From an uncultured Clostridia bacterium (GTDB taxonomy: Bacteria > Bacillota > Clostridia > Saccharofermentanales > Saccharofermentanaceae), in NCBI GenBank assembly GCA_946537885.1, contig CAMNGC010000008.1:1-64000 (forward strand): 64,000 bases of DNA, in the 5' to 3' direction. This document shows, piece by piece, positions 36,022 to 45,370 of this stretch (its first letter is position 1; every line of letters starts with the position of its first letter). Below the pieces are notes generated by a model that was not told the origin of the DNA, made no database searches, and saw only the letters and a list, made by a program, of their open reading frames with translations. Position numbers and translations under genes: made by a program.

Positions 36022-37142
36022 TTCTTTTTACCTCTCTTCATCGCCGATATCTTCTCGGAATATCTCCCGTTGCGCTTGAGGAGCTTGCTCTTCTGATATT
36101 CCAGGATCTGCATGACATGAGCATTTCCCGTCTCCTCAAAGAACATCTCCATCAGCGACAACATCTCGAGGGCCGCTTCGCGGATCGGCAGGAAGATCAC
36201 TTCGTCTCTCGCGATCCACACGCTTGAATCATCCAGAAGCGCCGCCTTTTTCATGTTGTCGACTGCCATCTCCTGCATTCGTTCCGTACACTGTCCGTCA
36301 CCCTTCAGGGCCAGGTAGATAAGTAATAAATGCAGGAAATACAGATCCTCGCGCGCTATCCCGACGGGACAGAGAGGATTTATGTCTATCATTCTCAATT
36401 CAATATGATCTATGCCGGTTCTGAGATTCTCGGCGCTGTTTATTCCGCGGGGCTTGATCCTGACAGGCAGATAAAGCTCGCTTATGGAATCAAGCTTTCC
36501 TTCGTCGACATATTTGTCAATACCGTCCACATAAGCATCAAGGGAGCTGTAGTCCAAGATCGGTATAAAATCGTTCCAGTAGCCCTCTTCGCTGCATCTG
36601 ACCGAAGCCTTATCAGCTCTGGGACTGGCTGACATCAGATATACTACGAACCATGCGTATCTCAGGCTGTCGGCAGCAAGTCTTAAATAGATCTGATCCT
36701 TATCGCCGCCTAACATCTCCATGAATGAATCGCCGAATGAGAAATTATAGTGTATGCCTGACAGAAGCATCCTGTCAGGACCATATTTACCGAGCAGATA
36801 CCTGCGATAATCCTCCTTAGCCGCATCCTTTCCGCTGAACTTGGCGACGGGGACATTCTCTGTATCGATCCCCTCCGGAGGATTAGACGAATTCCAAAGG
36901 AACTCGCCTCTTTCTGCGATCTTGTCCGATACCTTTTTGTTGAGGCTGACAATAGCCTTATATAGCTCTTCAGTACTCTTGCAAACCTCGGTGATCATCT
37001 CTGTCTGACTCTCACAGAAATCCTTACTGATATGCGGATCTTCATCGAAAGGATGGGGTGTGCGGGCGAGCTGTCCGCTCATGGTAACCCTGAGATTCTC
37101 CTTCTCAAGACCGAATCTTCCTTCGAAAACTCTCGGATCCAT
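35982..37142 (-). CDS. Glutamate-cysteine ligase, GshA/GshF N-terminal type
   Basis: 386 residues from the ATG at 37142, which has AAGGAGG at the right distance. The first in-frame Met is 12 codons further out without a site. GRFGLEKENLRVT (about 7-19) holds the ExE..R signature of the proteobacterial-type enzyme. LLSGIHYNFSFGDSF and VVYLMSASPRAD match E. coli GshA and the N-half of GshF. There is no ATP-grasp glutathione synthase domain, so the product would be gamma-glutamylcysteine or a related dipeptide. First gene of the operon, behind a strong promoter. Confidence 0.88.
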   Translation of the reverse strand: MDPRVFEGRFGLEKENLRVTMSGQLARTPHPFDEDPHISKDFCESQTEMITEVCKSTEELYKAIVSLNKKVSDKIAERGEFLWNSSNPPEGIDTENVPVAKFSGKDAAKEDYRRYLLGKYGPDRMLLSGIHYNFSFGDSFMEMLGGDKDQIYLRLAADSLRYAWFVVYLMSASPRADKASVRCSEEGYWNDFIPILDYSSLDAYVDGIDKYVDEGKLDSISELYLPVRIKPRGINSAENLRTGIDHIELRMIDINPLCPVGIAREDLYFLHLLLIYLALKGDGQCTERMQEMAVDNMKKAALLDDSSVWIARDEVIFLPIREAALEMLSLMEMFFEETGNAHVMQILEYQKSKLLKRNGRYSEKISAMKRGKKKCANYSQSVQITA

Positions 37143-37218
37143 GAACGCCTCCTTCTTTGCTTCCAGCATGGCTTGCAATATTTTCTTATATTTCCTATCT
37201 GTTTAATAGGTTTTGCAT

Positions 37219-37247
37219 ATTGTAGCATGACTGAATACTGCTGTCAA
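37219..37247 (-). promoter_or_regulatory. Near-consensus promoter of the gamma-glutamyl operon
   Basis: TTGACA (37242-37247) and TACAAT (37219-37224), 17 bases apart, on the minus strand: eleven of twelve consensus bases. The leader of about 70 bases has a small inverted repeat CCTAT-TAAACAG-ATAGG. The promoter predicts strong, perhaps constitutive expression. Confidence 0.85.
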
Positions 37248-37266
37248 AGGAAAAATAACTGCGGGC

Positions 37267-38367
37267 TCAGGCTGACTTTCGTAAGCGGGATGACAGGCGG
37301 GGGATCAGCCTTTTTTCGATAAGTTCATAATATAATGCGGCAACCAGAAGGACAGATGCGACATAGAGAAGCCAGACTTTTCGAGAAGAATAATTGAGAT
37401 CTAATTCAAAATATCTCCTCGTCATATCGAAAACACACTGAACAAAGAAGTGCAGCAGATAGACCGGCAGGGAGAGCTTGCCCAAATACTGAACAGGCGA
37501 AGTTGCCAAGAGCCGGTTCAGGGGCTTGAAGTAAAGGGCTGCCAGGATGATCAAGGGCGCCAAGGCAAAGGTGTAGATCATCTGCGTCCTGAAGGGCATG
37601 AGCGGATCGGTCCTTCGAAGAAAGATATAAACCGCAATCGCAAGAGTCAGTGCGGCAGCCCCAATAATGTTACGGTATTTAAGGGAATTATGAAGCCACA
37701 ACACAGCGATCATCACGCCTATGGGGAAACAGAGGAGGCCTCTGCCTATCAAAGTGTTAATGACCGGATAAGAGTAATCTTTACGGACCAGGATGAACCC
37801 GGCGACCATCATAAGAAAGAAAGGGACGGCCGCGCGCCCAAAGGAACGGCAATTCCTTAGGATCAGGAAGAAAAGAATGTACATGACAAAGCATACGCTT
37901 ATGCACCAGGCGGGGGCGTTAAAGGACCAGTCAGTCGAGAGCAGGCCTCCCTGAAGGCAGAAAAAGTGCATTAAGAAATGCTTGAGGTTGAAGTTCCCAT
38001 AAACGAATGTGTCGGCAAATAAGTGACGATACAGTAATTCGGCAGCTGTTACGGCAAACAGGGCGATAAGATAGAGGGGATATATTTTCACGATCCTGCG
38101 AAGCATATATTTTCCGAAGCTTATCTTCCCTTCCATGACCCGGCGGCCGTAGCCCAAGGTCATGACAAGTCCGGACAACATAAAGAAAAGCTCTACAAAA
38201 TAAAGACCGGAACGATAAGACACATTAAATATCTTATAGAAAGGATAGCCTTCAGCGGGAGCAAAATGCTGATAGTGCCAGATAAAGGCGATAATAAGAC
38301 AGGCGAGCCCCTTAAGCCCGTTAAGGCATAAGGTCTCGCCATTGTCTTTTGTCTTTTCTTTGATCAT
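37267..38367 (-). CDS. Acyltransferase family 3 (OafA/YrhL-like) membrane protein
   Basis: 366 residues, about ten membrane segments. LNGLKGLACLIIAFIWHYQH (about 15-34) holds the conserved family His. YFVELFFMLSGLVMTLGYGRR and YMLRRIVKIYPLYLIAL match the FFxLSGF and RRxxRIxPxY motifs. It O-acetylates (or acylates) an exported saccharide, using a cytosolic acyl donor. The gene starts 23 bases after the cellodextrin phosphorylase gene, with a weak ribosome binding site, so it is co-transcribed although the functional link is not obvious. Confidence 0.88.
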   Translation of the reverse strand: MIKEKTKDNGETLCLNGLKGLACLIIAFIWHYQHFAPAEGYPFYKIFNVSYRSGLYFVELFFMLSGLVMTLGYGRRVMEGKISFGKYMLRRIVKIYPLYLIALFAVTAAELLYRHLFADTFVYGNFNLKHFLMHFFCLQGGLLSTDWSFNAPAWCISVCFVMYILFFLILRNCRSFGRAAVPFFLMMVAGFILVRKDYSYPVINTLIGRGLLCFPIGVMIAVLWLHNSLKYRNIIGAAALTLAIAVYIFLRRTDPLMPFRTQMIYTFALAPLIILAALYFKPLNRLLATSPVQYLGKLSLPVYLLHFFVQCVFDMTRRYFELDLNYSSRKVWLLYVASVLLVAALYYELIEKRLIPRLSSRLRKSA

Positions 38368-38390
38368 GGATCCCGTAGACTCGAATTACT

Positions 38391-41360
38391 TCAGCCGAAC
38401 TTGACCTCGACCTTGTGAACCGCGCCGTCACTGAATACGGGAACAGCCGTGCCGTCGATCTTATTACCGTCAACGGTTAAAGCTACACCCTCCTTGGCGC
38501 GGCAGAAGCCCTCGGGCTTGCTGATATGAATGTCATATACTGCTACACCGCTGTTGACCTTAACATTAAGATCAGTCTCGCGCGCTCTGAGCAAAGGCTC
38601 GCAGATCAATGCGTCTGCCGTAAACTCAACACCGAAGCAGGAGAACAGGCAGAGCAAGAGCCATGTGGATGTACCGGAAAGCGTCGGTCCGATGTTCTCG
38701 CCTGAATCGCTGTTATTGTACTGAGTACACCATCTGGGGTTACCGCAAACAGTGAAAGGAGACTTCAAAGTACGATAAGGCAGGATCATGTCGATTACCC
38801 AGTAAGCCGTATCGGCAAGTCTCTCGGCGAGAGCCTTGTCCTCTACCTGCTTGGCAGCCTTGAGCATAGCTGCAGCAGCCATCATATTGGCATGCTTAAA
38901 TACACCGCCATTCTCACGATCGCCGGGATAGTAAAGGGCTACATCGATCTTGGGAGCGATCTTGGAATAATCTACAGTGGAGCAAAGTCTGAAACCATAA
39001 GGTGACTTCAGGTACTTGTCCATTGAATCGAGCATTGTCTCGATCTGCTTCTCATCAGCGCAATCAGAGAGAACGGACCAAGAGAAAGCATTCAGGAAGT
39101 ATGAACCGGGCGCATCCTCCAGCTGGAGATTATCACCTGCAGCGCCAAGATACTCGAGCTCAGGCTTATTGCTTCTGTTGAAGAGTACACGTGCGAAGAA
39201 ATCATTCTTCCATGCGGATTTCCTAAGATCATCCTTAACCTTATCAGATAACTGTCCGAGCTCGCTTGCATAAGCATCGTCACCGGCCTGTTCGAACATG
39301 CCCTTGGCAGCGTCGATAGCAACCTTCAGCAGGAAGCCGTTCATAACAGACTCGGAATATTCAGACTCATAGGGAACTTCACCGAAGGCCTTACCCTTCG
39401 CAGCAAGCTGCTCCTTATACTGTTCGATCTTAACGGCGCCGCCGACGCAGTCAGGATCTACTCTCAGGCAGTCATTCCAGTCAGCTCTGTCAATAAGCGG
39501 GATGCCATGCTTACCAACGGAGATCTTGGCAGAGTATGTGATGATCGCCTTGATAGTATCAAGAATGGAGCGCTTCATAGGCTCCTGTCCCTCTGCGCGT
39601 GCGACAGGCAGCTCCTCCTTGAGGAATGCAAAGTCACCCGTAAGGCTTACATAGCGGTCGAGAGCCTGCAACAACCAGAGCGCATCATCAGACCACCAGC
39701 CGGGCTCCTTGCCCTTCCAATAGAAGTTGTGGTTTGCATAACCGTCTTCGAAAACATTGCTCGTCCATTCACGCAGGAGCTTCTTAACGAACTCAGTCTG
39801 CCCCATGCCGGCGAAATAATACATAGAAGCAAAGATATCCTGGATCTCACGGAATCCGATCTCTCTATAGCCCTTCTGTGTCCAGTCAAGCGATCTTGAA
39901 ACAAAAGTCTGATAGAAAACCTGGAAAGGCAGGTTGTTATTAACATATGCCTCGAAATTCTTATCGCTGTGCTCGATCTTTAAGTACTTGGCATAATCCT
40001 TAGTGAAATCAATTACCTTCTTAAGTTCTGCCGGCAGAGCCTCTTTATCAGAGAACTTCTTGATAAGAGCCTCCAACTCCTGCTTCATCGTAACCTCATC
40101 CTCGAAGGCCCTATTGACTGCATCGGAACTCAAACAGGTGAAGTCATCTGCTCTTACGCTGCCGCCGGCCTTAACCGTGAAGGGCGTAGCCAGAGCAAAG
40201 AAACCGGGACCTTTTCGAGAAGGCTTGTCAGACAGATAGGTGATGAACTCAGGCTTCTCAAGAGAACCGGAACCGACAAAATCACTATATCTGGCACAAT
40301 ATTCCTGAGGGAACTTAACGCCGTCATCCGTATGAACGAGGAGCGTATTATATCTGATATTACCCTTTGTCCACTTGGGGTTCGGGTTAAAACTAATAGC
40401 CTTGATCTCATTATTATCATCGAAAAATACTTCCGACTGAGCAACAACCGTGGAAAAGATAACATCCTCCCTCAGAGCGTGCACCTCAGATGTACCGAAC
40501 ATGCCGGTATATACGATCCTCAGATCACGATCAGCAGAACCGCAGTTCTCGATCTCGATCATCTGAGCCTCAGTTGCCAGGGGAAGCCCCTCAGACTGCG
40601 GAAGGATAAAGATGGTTCTCTTGATCTTCAGCCCGTCATCCAGCTCGTACTCGATGACAGTCCTGTTCTGAGAATGAGTTGTCTGAATCTTCTTAAGATT
40701 ATCTGCAACTGCTCTGCCGGACCAGAAGATCTCCTTGCCCGCTTCTGTCAGATAGAACTGACGGTTAGCCGGGAAGCCGTTCTCCTCAGGCAGATAATCC
40801 CACTTAGTAGCAAGAACCTGTGTATCGGCATGTGCTCTGAAGCAACCGCCGCCAAGTCTGTCAACGGCACTCTTAGGCGTGCTCTGAAGAGGTCTGTCAA
40901 AGCCGATCCTGTTACCCAGAAGCATGTTTGTATAGTAGTGAGGTCCGGGAGAAGGCGTAGCGGGATCAGCGATCAGTTCACCTGTCTCATTGAGCTTACC
41001 GCCCCAACTTTCTGCATTCCTGATCTGCTCAGCTACAACTGCGGCAGCTTCACTATCTTCAATTGTCTCGACAACGCCGCCCTTCCACGAAAGGATCTTA
41101 ACTTCTCCGTCCTTTACATCAAAGAGGATACTCTTGCCTTGGGTAAAAACATCCCTTAACAGCTTATCGAGTTCCGGAAGCTGCAAGAGCACCGAGACAA
41201 AAGGCGACTCGAACTTAAGTCCGGATACACCGGCAACAACTGCCTCACCCGCAGTTCTGATATATTGTGCGCTGACCGCGCCTGTTGTCGTAAATCTTTC
41301 CTCAATAAGAGACTGTGCTGTTACCGCCTGTTCTCTTGCCTTCTCGCCTCTGTAGCTCAT
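38391..41360 (-). CDS. Cellodextrin phosphorylase (GH94)
   Basis: 989 residues, close to the roughly 980-residue clostridial cellodextrin phosphorylases. The proton-donor Asp is at residue 630 in RADWNDCLRVD. Other GH94 parts are NHNFYWKGKEPGWWSDDALWLLQA, GDRENGGVFKHANMM and WCTQYNNSDSGENIGPTLSGTSTWLL, the phosphate-binding and C-terminal helical-barrel region. It removes glucose 1-phosphate from cellodextrins of three or more units inside the cell and saves ATP. No signal peptide. GGGAGG precedes the ATG, and a TATAAT hexamer lies at 41392-41397 on the minus strand without a good -35. A laminaridextrin specificity cannot be excluded from sequence alone. Confidence 0.87.
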   Translation of the reverse strand: MSYRGEKAREQAVTAQSLIEERFTTTGAVSAQYIRTAGEAVVAGVSGLKFESPFVSVLLQLPELDKLLRDVFTQGKSILFDVKDGEVKILSWKGGVVETIEDSEAAAVVAEQIRNAESWGGKLNETGELIADPATPSPGPHYYTNMLLGNRIGFDRPLQSTPKSAVDRLGGGCFRAHADTQVLATKWDYLPEENGFPANRQFYLTEAGKEIFWSGRAVADNLKKIQTTHSQNRTVIEYELDDGLKIKRTIFILPQSEGLPLATEAQMIEIENCGSADRDLRIVYTGMFGTSEVHALREDVIFSTVVAQSEVFFDDNNEIKAISFNPNPKWTKGNIRYNTLLVHTDDGVKFPQEYCARYSDFVGSGSLEKPEFITYLSDKPSRKGPGFFALATPFTVKAGGSVRADDFTCLSSDAVNRAFEDEVTMKQELEALIKKFSDKEALPAELKKVIDFTKDYAKYLKIEHSDKNFEAYVNNNLPFQVFYQTFVSRSLDWTQKGYREIGFREIQDIFASMYYFAGMGQTEFVKKLLREWTSNVFEDGYANHNFYWKGKEPGWWSDDALWLLQALDRYVSLTGDFAFLKEELPVARAEGQEPMKRSILDTIKAIITYSAKISVGKHGIPLIDRADWNDCLRVDPDCVGGAVKIEQYKEQLAAKGKAFGEVPYESEYSESVMNGFLLKVAIDAAKGMFEQAGDDAYASELGQLSDKVKDDLRKSAWKNDFFARVLFNRSNKPELEYLGAAGDNLQLEDAPGSYFLNAFSWSVLSDCADEKQIETMLDSMDKYLKSPYGFRLCSTVDYSKIAPKIDVALYYPGDRENGGVFKHANMMAAAAMLKAAKQVEDKALAERLADTAYWVIDMILPYRTLKSPFTVCGNPRWCTQYNNSDSGENIGPTLSGTSTWLLLCLFSCFGVEFTADALICEPLLRARETDLNVKVNSGVAVYDIHISKPEGFCRAKEGVALTVDGNKIDGTAVPVFSDGAVHKVEVKFG

Positions 41361-41463
41361 GTGATTTCCTCCCGTTTGCGATAGTTATTAGATTATATCA
41401 ACAAGCATTTCTTATAAAAAGCTCGGTACTATCCTATAATTGTTTTTTCCGCTGATGATCAGA

Positions 41464-41676
41464 TCAGTCCCTGTCCCGGTCTGTTCCTTTCCATGGCCTG
41501 ACGCCGCCTCTCCTGTCGCATTTCTTATTGTCTCTTATCCTGAGTGCGATCGAGATGGCAATAAAAACTATGGCTATGATCAGGATGATAATGCCGATAT
41601 GACTGTTATTACTCTTCTCTTCTCCGGCAGCCGGTAAAATCACATTAGTCAAAAACTTATAACCGGATAATTCCAT
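41464..41676 (-). CDS. Small single-pass membrane protein with LPAAGE motif
   Basis: 70 residues. The order is short N-terminus, LPAAGE (14-19), short polar spacer, one hydrophobic helix (about 28-45) and a basic tail (RIRDNKKCDRR). This is the layout of a sortase sorting signal with nothing in front of it. GAGGGGAG lies about nine bases before the ATG, so it is probably translated. It may be a tiny membrane protein or the remnant of a lost surface protein. It lies between the two GH94 genes. Confidence 0.5.
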   Translation of the reverse strand: MELSGYKFLTNVILPAAGEEKSNNSHIGIIILIIAIVFIAISIALRIRDNKKCDRRGGVRPWKGTDRDRD

Positions 41677-41765
41677 ATAACCGACTCCCCTCGATTAAAA
41701 TACCCTATTATTTTACATTGAAATGATCGAAAAAAGAATAGCAAAAAGGGGCCGATATAACATAC

Positions 41766-41804
41766 AAAAGAAGGAGTCATCCCATATCGGGATAACTCCT
41801 TCTT
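41766..41804 (-). terminator. Terminator of the cellobiose phosphorylase gene
   Basis: Arms AAGAAGGAGT (41768-41777) and ACTCCTTCTT (41795-41804) plus inner ATCCC and GGGAT give a long stem, followed on the minus strand by TTTTG. It lies 25 bases past the stop codon. Confidence 0.85.
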
Positions 41805-41828
41805 CGTAAATATCCGCTTTAAGCTTTA

Positions 41829-44312
41829 TCAGCCGAGAACAACCTCTACGGCATGAGTCTTGCCGTCGCCTGCAACAGGGATGATGCAACCGTCTACAGC
41901 CTTACCGTCAACTGTAAGAGACTTAACGCCCTTGCATACATGATCGGGATTCTTGACTGTGATCTCATATGTATCACCTCTGTACTGACGGGAAGCCTTG
42001 AAGCCGTCCCAAGCAGCAGGGATAGAAGGATCGATCTTCAGGCCGTCGAAATCAGCCATGATACCCAGAATGTACTGGGAGATAGCTACCATGTTCCAAG
42101 CGGCTGTACCTGTGAGCCAGGAGTTCTTGCCCTGACCGAAGTGATCACCCTTCATTCCGATATCAGCGCCGGCATCCTTACCACCGATCATCTGGCCGTA
42201 TACATAAGGCTCTGTCTTGTGGATATCGGATGTCTCCTCTGTGAAGGCAGGAGCGATCTCGGAATAGTACTTAAATGCCTGATCACCCTTTCCTGCATAT
42301 GCTGCAGCACAGATGATCCATGCATTGTTATGTGTGAAGATACCTGCGTTCTCCTTATATCCGCCCGGATATGTGGAGATCTCACCGTACTGGATATAGT
42401 ACTTTGTGAAAGCGGGATTGTTCAGAACAAGACCGAACTCTGTATTGAGTCTCTCATCGATTGCATCAAGAGTCTTGATATCGCAACCCTGATCCTTACC
42501 GATCTCGGACATGATAGCGAAGCCCTGGGGCTCGATGAAGATCTGGCCTTCCTCGCACTCCTTAGAGCCCATCTTCTCGCCGTTGGCATCATAAGCTCTG
42601 AGGAACCAGTTGCCGTCCCAAGCAGACTCCATAACATTCTTCTTCATCTTATCGATCTCTGCCTGAGCTGCTGCAGCCTCCTCTGTCTTACCGAGATGCT
42701 TGAGGATAGCAACATAGTTAGGACCTGCATATGTAAAGAGTGTAGCAACCATTACAGACTCTGCAACCTTGGAGTAGCCGCCCTCAGCAGCAAACTTGGG
42801 GTTGGTATATGTCTGGAAGGATTCACCGGGCGTGTCGGAGAAGCAGGACAGGTTGATACAGTCATTCCAGTCAGCTCTCATTGCCAGAGGCAGTCCGTGA
42901 GGTCCGAGGTTGTTTACGATGTGATAGAAGGAAACCTTCAGGTGGTCGAGCATGGGCTGAGCAACGGACATATCGTTGTCATAAGGAACCATCTCGTCAA
43001 GGATACCCCAGTCACCTGTCTCCTTGATATATGCGGAGACAGAAAGGATGAGCCAGAGCGGATCGTCGGAGAAATCGCCGCCGATATCTGCGTTACCCTT
43101 CTTTGTGAGAGGCTGATACTGGTGATAGCATCCGCCATCCTGGAACTGAGTAGAAGCGATATCGATGATCCTCTCTCTTGCTCTCTCGGGGATCTGATGA
43201 ACAAATCCGAGAACGTCCTGGTTGGAATCTCTGAAGCCCATACCACGGCCGATACCGGACTCGAAGTAGGAAGCAGAACGTGAAAGATTAAAAGTAACCA
43301 TGCACTGATACTGGTTCCAGATATTAACCATACGGTTAACCTTATCGTCAGGTGTATCAACATTGAGGATGCCGAGGAGCTTATCCCATGTAGCCTTGAG
43401 TTCTTCAAGACCGGCAGCAACCTTCTCAGGCGTATTATACTGCTCAATCATGGCATTGGCCTTAACCTTGTTGATGGTCTTACCGTCTGCCTCGAACTTC
43501 TGATCAACAGGCATCTCTACATATCCGAGGATATAAACAAGAGTCTTTGTCTCGCCTGCAGCCAGTGTGATCTCCTTGTAGTGAGAAGCAATAGGGGACC
43601 AACCGTCTGCAAAAGAGTTGTTAGCCTTACCTGCTTCTACAGCCTGAGGATTATTAAAACCATTATAAAGACCGATGAAGGCATCGCGATCTGTATCATA
43701 ACCGTCAATTGAATCATTTACTGTATAGAAAGCGAAATGATCACGGCGATCTCTGTACTCAGTCTTGTGATAGATGGTAGAGCCTACAACCTCTACACGA
43801 CCTGTAGAGAAATTTCTCTGGAAGTTTGTGCAGTCATCCTGAGCATCCCACAAGCACCACTCAGCAAAGGAGAAGAGCTTGAATGTCTTTGTCTCAGAGC
43901 TCTCATTGGAAAGAACTACCTGCTGAACCTCTCCGTCATAGTTCTGAGGAACAAAGAATGTAACCTCTGCCTTCAGACCGTTCTTCTTACCTGTGATGAT
44001 GGTATAACCCATACCGTGACGGCACTCGTACTCGTCGAGTTCTGTCTTAACAGGTGACCAACCAGGATTCCAGATAGTGCCGTTATCATTGATGTAGAAA
44101 TAACGGCCGCCCATGTCGATCGGGACATTGTTGTAGCGATAGCGGGTAATTCTGCGAAGTCTTGCATCCTTATAGAAGCTGTAACCTCCGGCTGTGTTGG
44201 AAATCAGTGAGAAAAATCCCTGAGTTCCCAAGTAGTTGATCCAGGGATACGGGGTCCTGGGCGAAGAAATAACATATTCCTTCTTGACGTCATCGAAATG
44301 ACCAAACTTCAT
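41829..44312 (-). CDS. Cellobiose phosphorylase (GH94)
   Basis: 827 residues, the usual length of clostridial enzymes. The catalytic Asp is residue 484 in [11 protein letters not shown] (Asp490 in the Cellulomonas enzyme). [20 protein letters not shown] and [20 protein letters not shown] are typical of cellobiose rather than chitobiose phosphorylase. It splits cellobiose with phosphate into glucose 1-phosphate and glucose in the cytosol. GGAGG precedes the start. It has its own promoter (44357-44385) and terminator, between the transporter operon and the cellodextrin phosphorylase. Confidence 0.95.
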   Translation of the reverse strand: MKFGHFDDVKKEYVISSPRTPYPWINYLGTQGFFSLISNTAGGYSFYKDARLRRITRYRYNNVPIDMGGRYFYINDNGTIWNPGWSPVKTELDEYECRHGMGYTIITGKKNGLKAEVTFFVPQNYDGEVQQVVLSNESSETKTFKLFSFAEWCLWDAQDDCTNFQRNFSTGRVEVVGSTIYHKTEYRDRRDHFAFYTVNDSIDGYDTDRDAFIGLYNGFNNPQAVEAGKANNSFADGWSPIASHYKEITLAAGETKTLVYILGYVEMPVDQKFEADGKTINKVKANAMIEQYNTPEKVAAGLEELKATWDKLLGILNVDTPDDKVNRMVNIWNQYQCMVTFNLSRSASYFESGIGRGMGFRDSNQDVLGFVHQIPERARERIIDIASTQFQDGGCYHQYQPLTKKGNADIGGDFSDDPLWLILSVSAYIKETGDWGILDEMVPYDNDMSVAQPMLDHLKVSFYHIVNNLGPHGLPLAMRADWNDCINLSCFSDTPGESFQTYTNPKFAAEGGYSKVAESVMVATLFTYAGPNYVAILKHLGKTEEAAAAQAEIDKMKKNVMESAWDGNWFLRAYDANGEKMGSKECEEGQIFIEPQGFAIMSEIGKDQGCDIKTLDAIDERLNTEFGLVLNNPAFTKYYIQYGEISTYPGGYKENAGIFTHNNAWIICAAAYAGKGDQAFKYYSEIAPAFTEETSDIHKTEPYVYGQMIGGKDAGADIGMKGDHFGQGKNSWLTGTAAWNMVAISQYILGIMADFDGLKIDPSIPAAWDGFKASRQYRGDTYEITVKNPDHVCKGVKSLTVDGKAVDGCIIPVAGDGKTHAVEVVLG

Positions 44313-44356
44313 AATCGTTGCCTCCGTCGTCGAAATTCTTCATAAAAAGTGTTTAT

Positions 44357-44385
44357 ATTTTACACTATTTATAAGTAAAGTTGAA
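44357..44385 (-). promoter_or_regulatory. Probable promoter of the cellobiose phosphorylase gene
   Basis: TTCAAC (44380-44385) and TAAAAT (44357-44362) on the minus strand, 17 bases apart, in an AT-rich stretch just after the terminator of the transporter operon. The -35 fits poorly. Confidence 0.45.
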
Positions 44386-44420
44386 TAAAGCAGATCTATT
44401 TTCTGAGGTTTTTCGATATA

Positions 44421-44451
44421 AAAACAGCGCCCTTCCGGGGAAGGACGCTGT
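44421..44451 (-). terminator. Terminator of the cellodextrin ABC transporter operon
   Basis: On the minus strand ACAGCG-T-CCTTCC and GGAAGG-G-CGCTGT form a stem around CC, followed by TTTTTAT. It lies 44 bases after the permease stop. Confidence 0.9.
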
Positions 44452-44494
44452 CGTGCTTTTAACTTGTAGGATCAAACCTTCAAAGTTCGGATCA

Positions 44495-45370
44495 TTACTC
44501 CTTAACACCACCGGCAGCAACACCCTGAATGATGTACTTCTGCAAGAAGGCGTAAACGATGATAACAGGAACAACTGATGCGGAAAGACCCATGTAGATC
44601 ATACCGTAATCCTGGTAACGGTCACCATAGAGCTGGGAAACCATCAACGGGAGTGTCTTGTTCTCTGTTCTGTTCAAGAGGATCGAAGGAGCGAAGAAGT
44701 TGTTCCAAGATCCCAAGAAGGAGAAGATACCCTGTGTAGCAAGCGACGGAACCATGATAGGCAAGCAGATTCTATTGAATGTGTAGAACTCGCCGGCACC
44801 GTCGATTCTCGAAGCCTCGATGATCTCCGTTGAGAGGGAAGTCTCGAGATACTGCTTGATGAAGAACACGGTAGAAGGAGCAGCGATAGCCGGCAGAATA
44901 AGCGGCCACTTTGTTCCAAGCAAGCCCATGGAAATCATCAATCTGTAGAAACCTGTGATATTAACTGCGGTAGGAACCATCATAACTCCGACGATGATCG
45001 TGAATACCAGCTTGCGGCCCTTGAAGTTATAAACCGACAGACCATAAGCGGTAAGAGCGGAGAAATATACAGTTAAGATCGTGGACGATACTGAAATGAT
45101 CAGGGAGTTCTTAAAACCGATAGCAAAGCTGAAGGTAGATCTCTCCTTGAGGTTATTCCAGTTGTCGACCAGCTGGTGCATATTCTTGAAGTTAGGCCAC
45201 AACTTGATGGAGCTCTGGATATTGAAGGAGTCCCATGTTGCGTTCATGAACATGAACCAGAAAGGGATGATCGCTAAGATAGCGAAGAAAATAACTACGA
45301 TGTAGACCAAAGCACTGTAAGCTGCAATGGAGCCGGACTTACTGCGCAACTTTACTTCATTGTTACTCAT
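44495..45370 (-). CDS. Carbohydrate ABC transporter permease, MalG type
   Basis: 291 residues, six membrane segments. The EAA loop reads EASRIDGAGEFYTFNRICLP (about 190-210), the contact site for the transport ATPase. It ends in QGVAAGGVKE, usual for CUT1 permeases. With the long MalF-type permease (overlap of four bases) and the solute-binding lipoprotein it should import cello-oligosaccharides, judged by the phosphorylase genes next door. No ATPase gene is in the operon; a shared MsiK/MalK-like ATPase elsewhere must serve it. Confidence 0.93.
   Translation of the reverse strand: MSNNEVKLRSKSGSIAAYSALVYIVVIFFAILAIIPFWFMFMNATWDSFNIQSSIKLWPNFKNMHQLVDNWNNLKERSTFSFAIGFKNSLIISVSSTILTVYFSALTAYGLSVYNFKGRKLVFTIIVGVMMVPTAVNITGFYRLMISMGLLGTKWPLILPAIAAPSTVFFIKQYLETSLSTEIIEASRIDGAGEFYTFNRICLPIMVPSLATQGIFSFLGSWNNFFAPSILLNRTENKTLPLMVSQLYGDRYQDYGMIYMGLSASVVPVIIVYAFLQKYIIQGVAAGGVKE

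Noticed and set aside
41853..43283. 476-codon plus-strand open frame
   Set aside because: It lies wholly antisense within the cellobiose phosphorylase gene, has no ribosome binding site and no recognisable domain. It follows from the codon use of the real gene.
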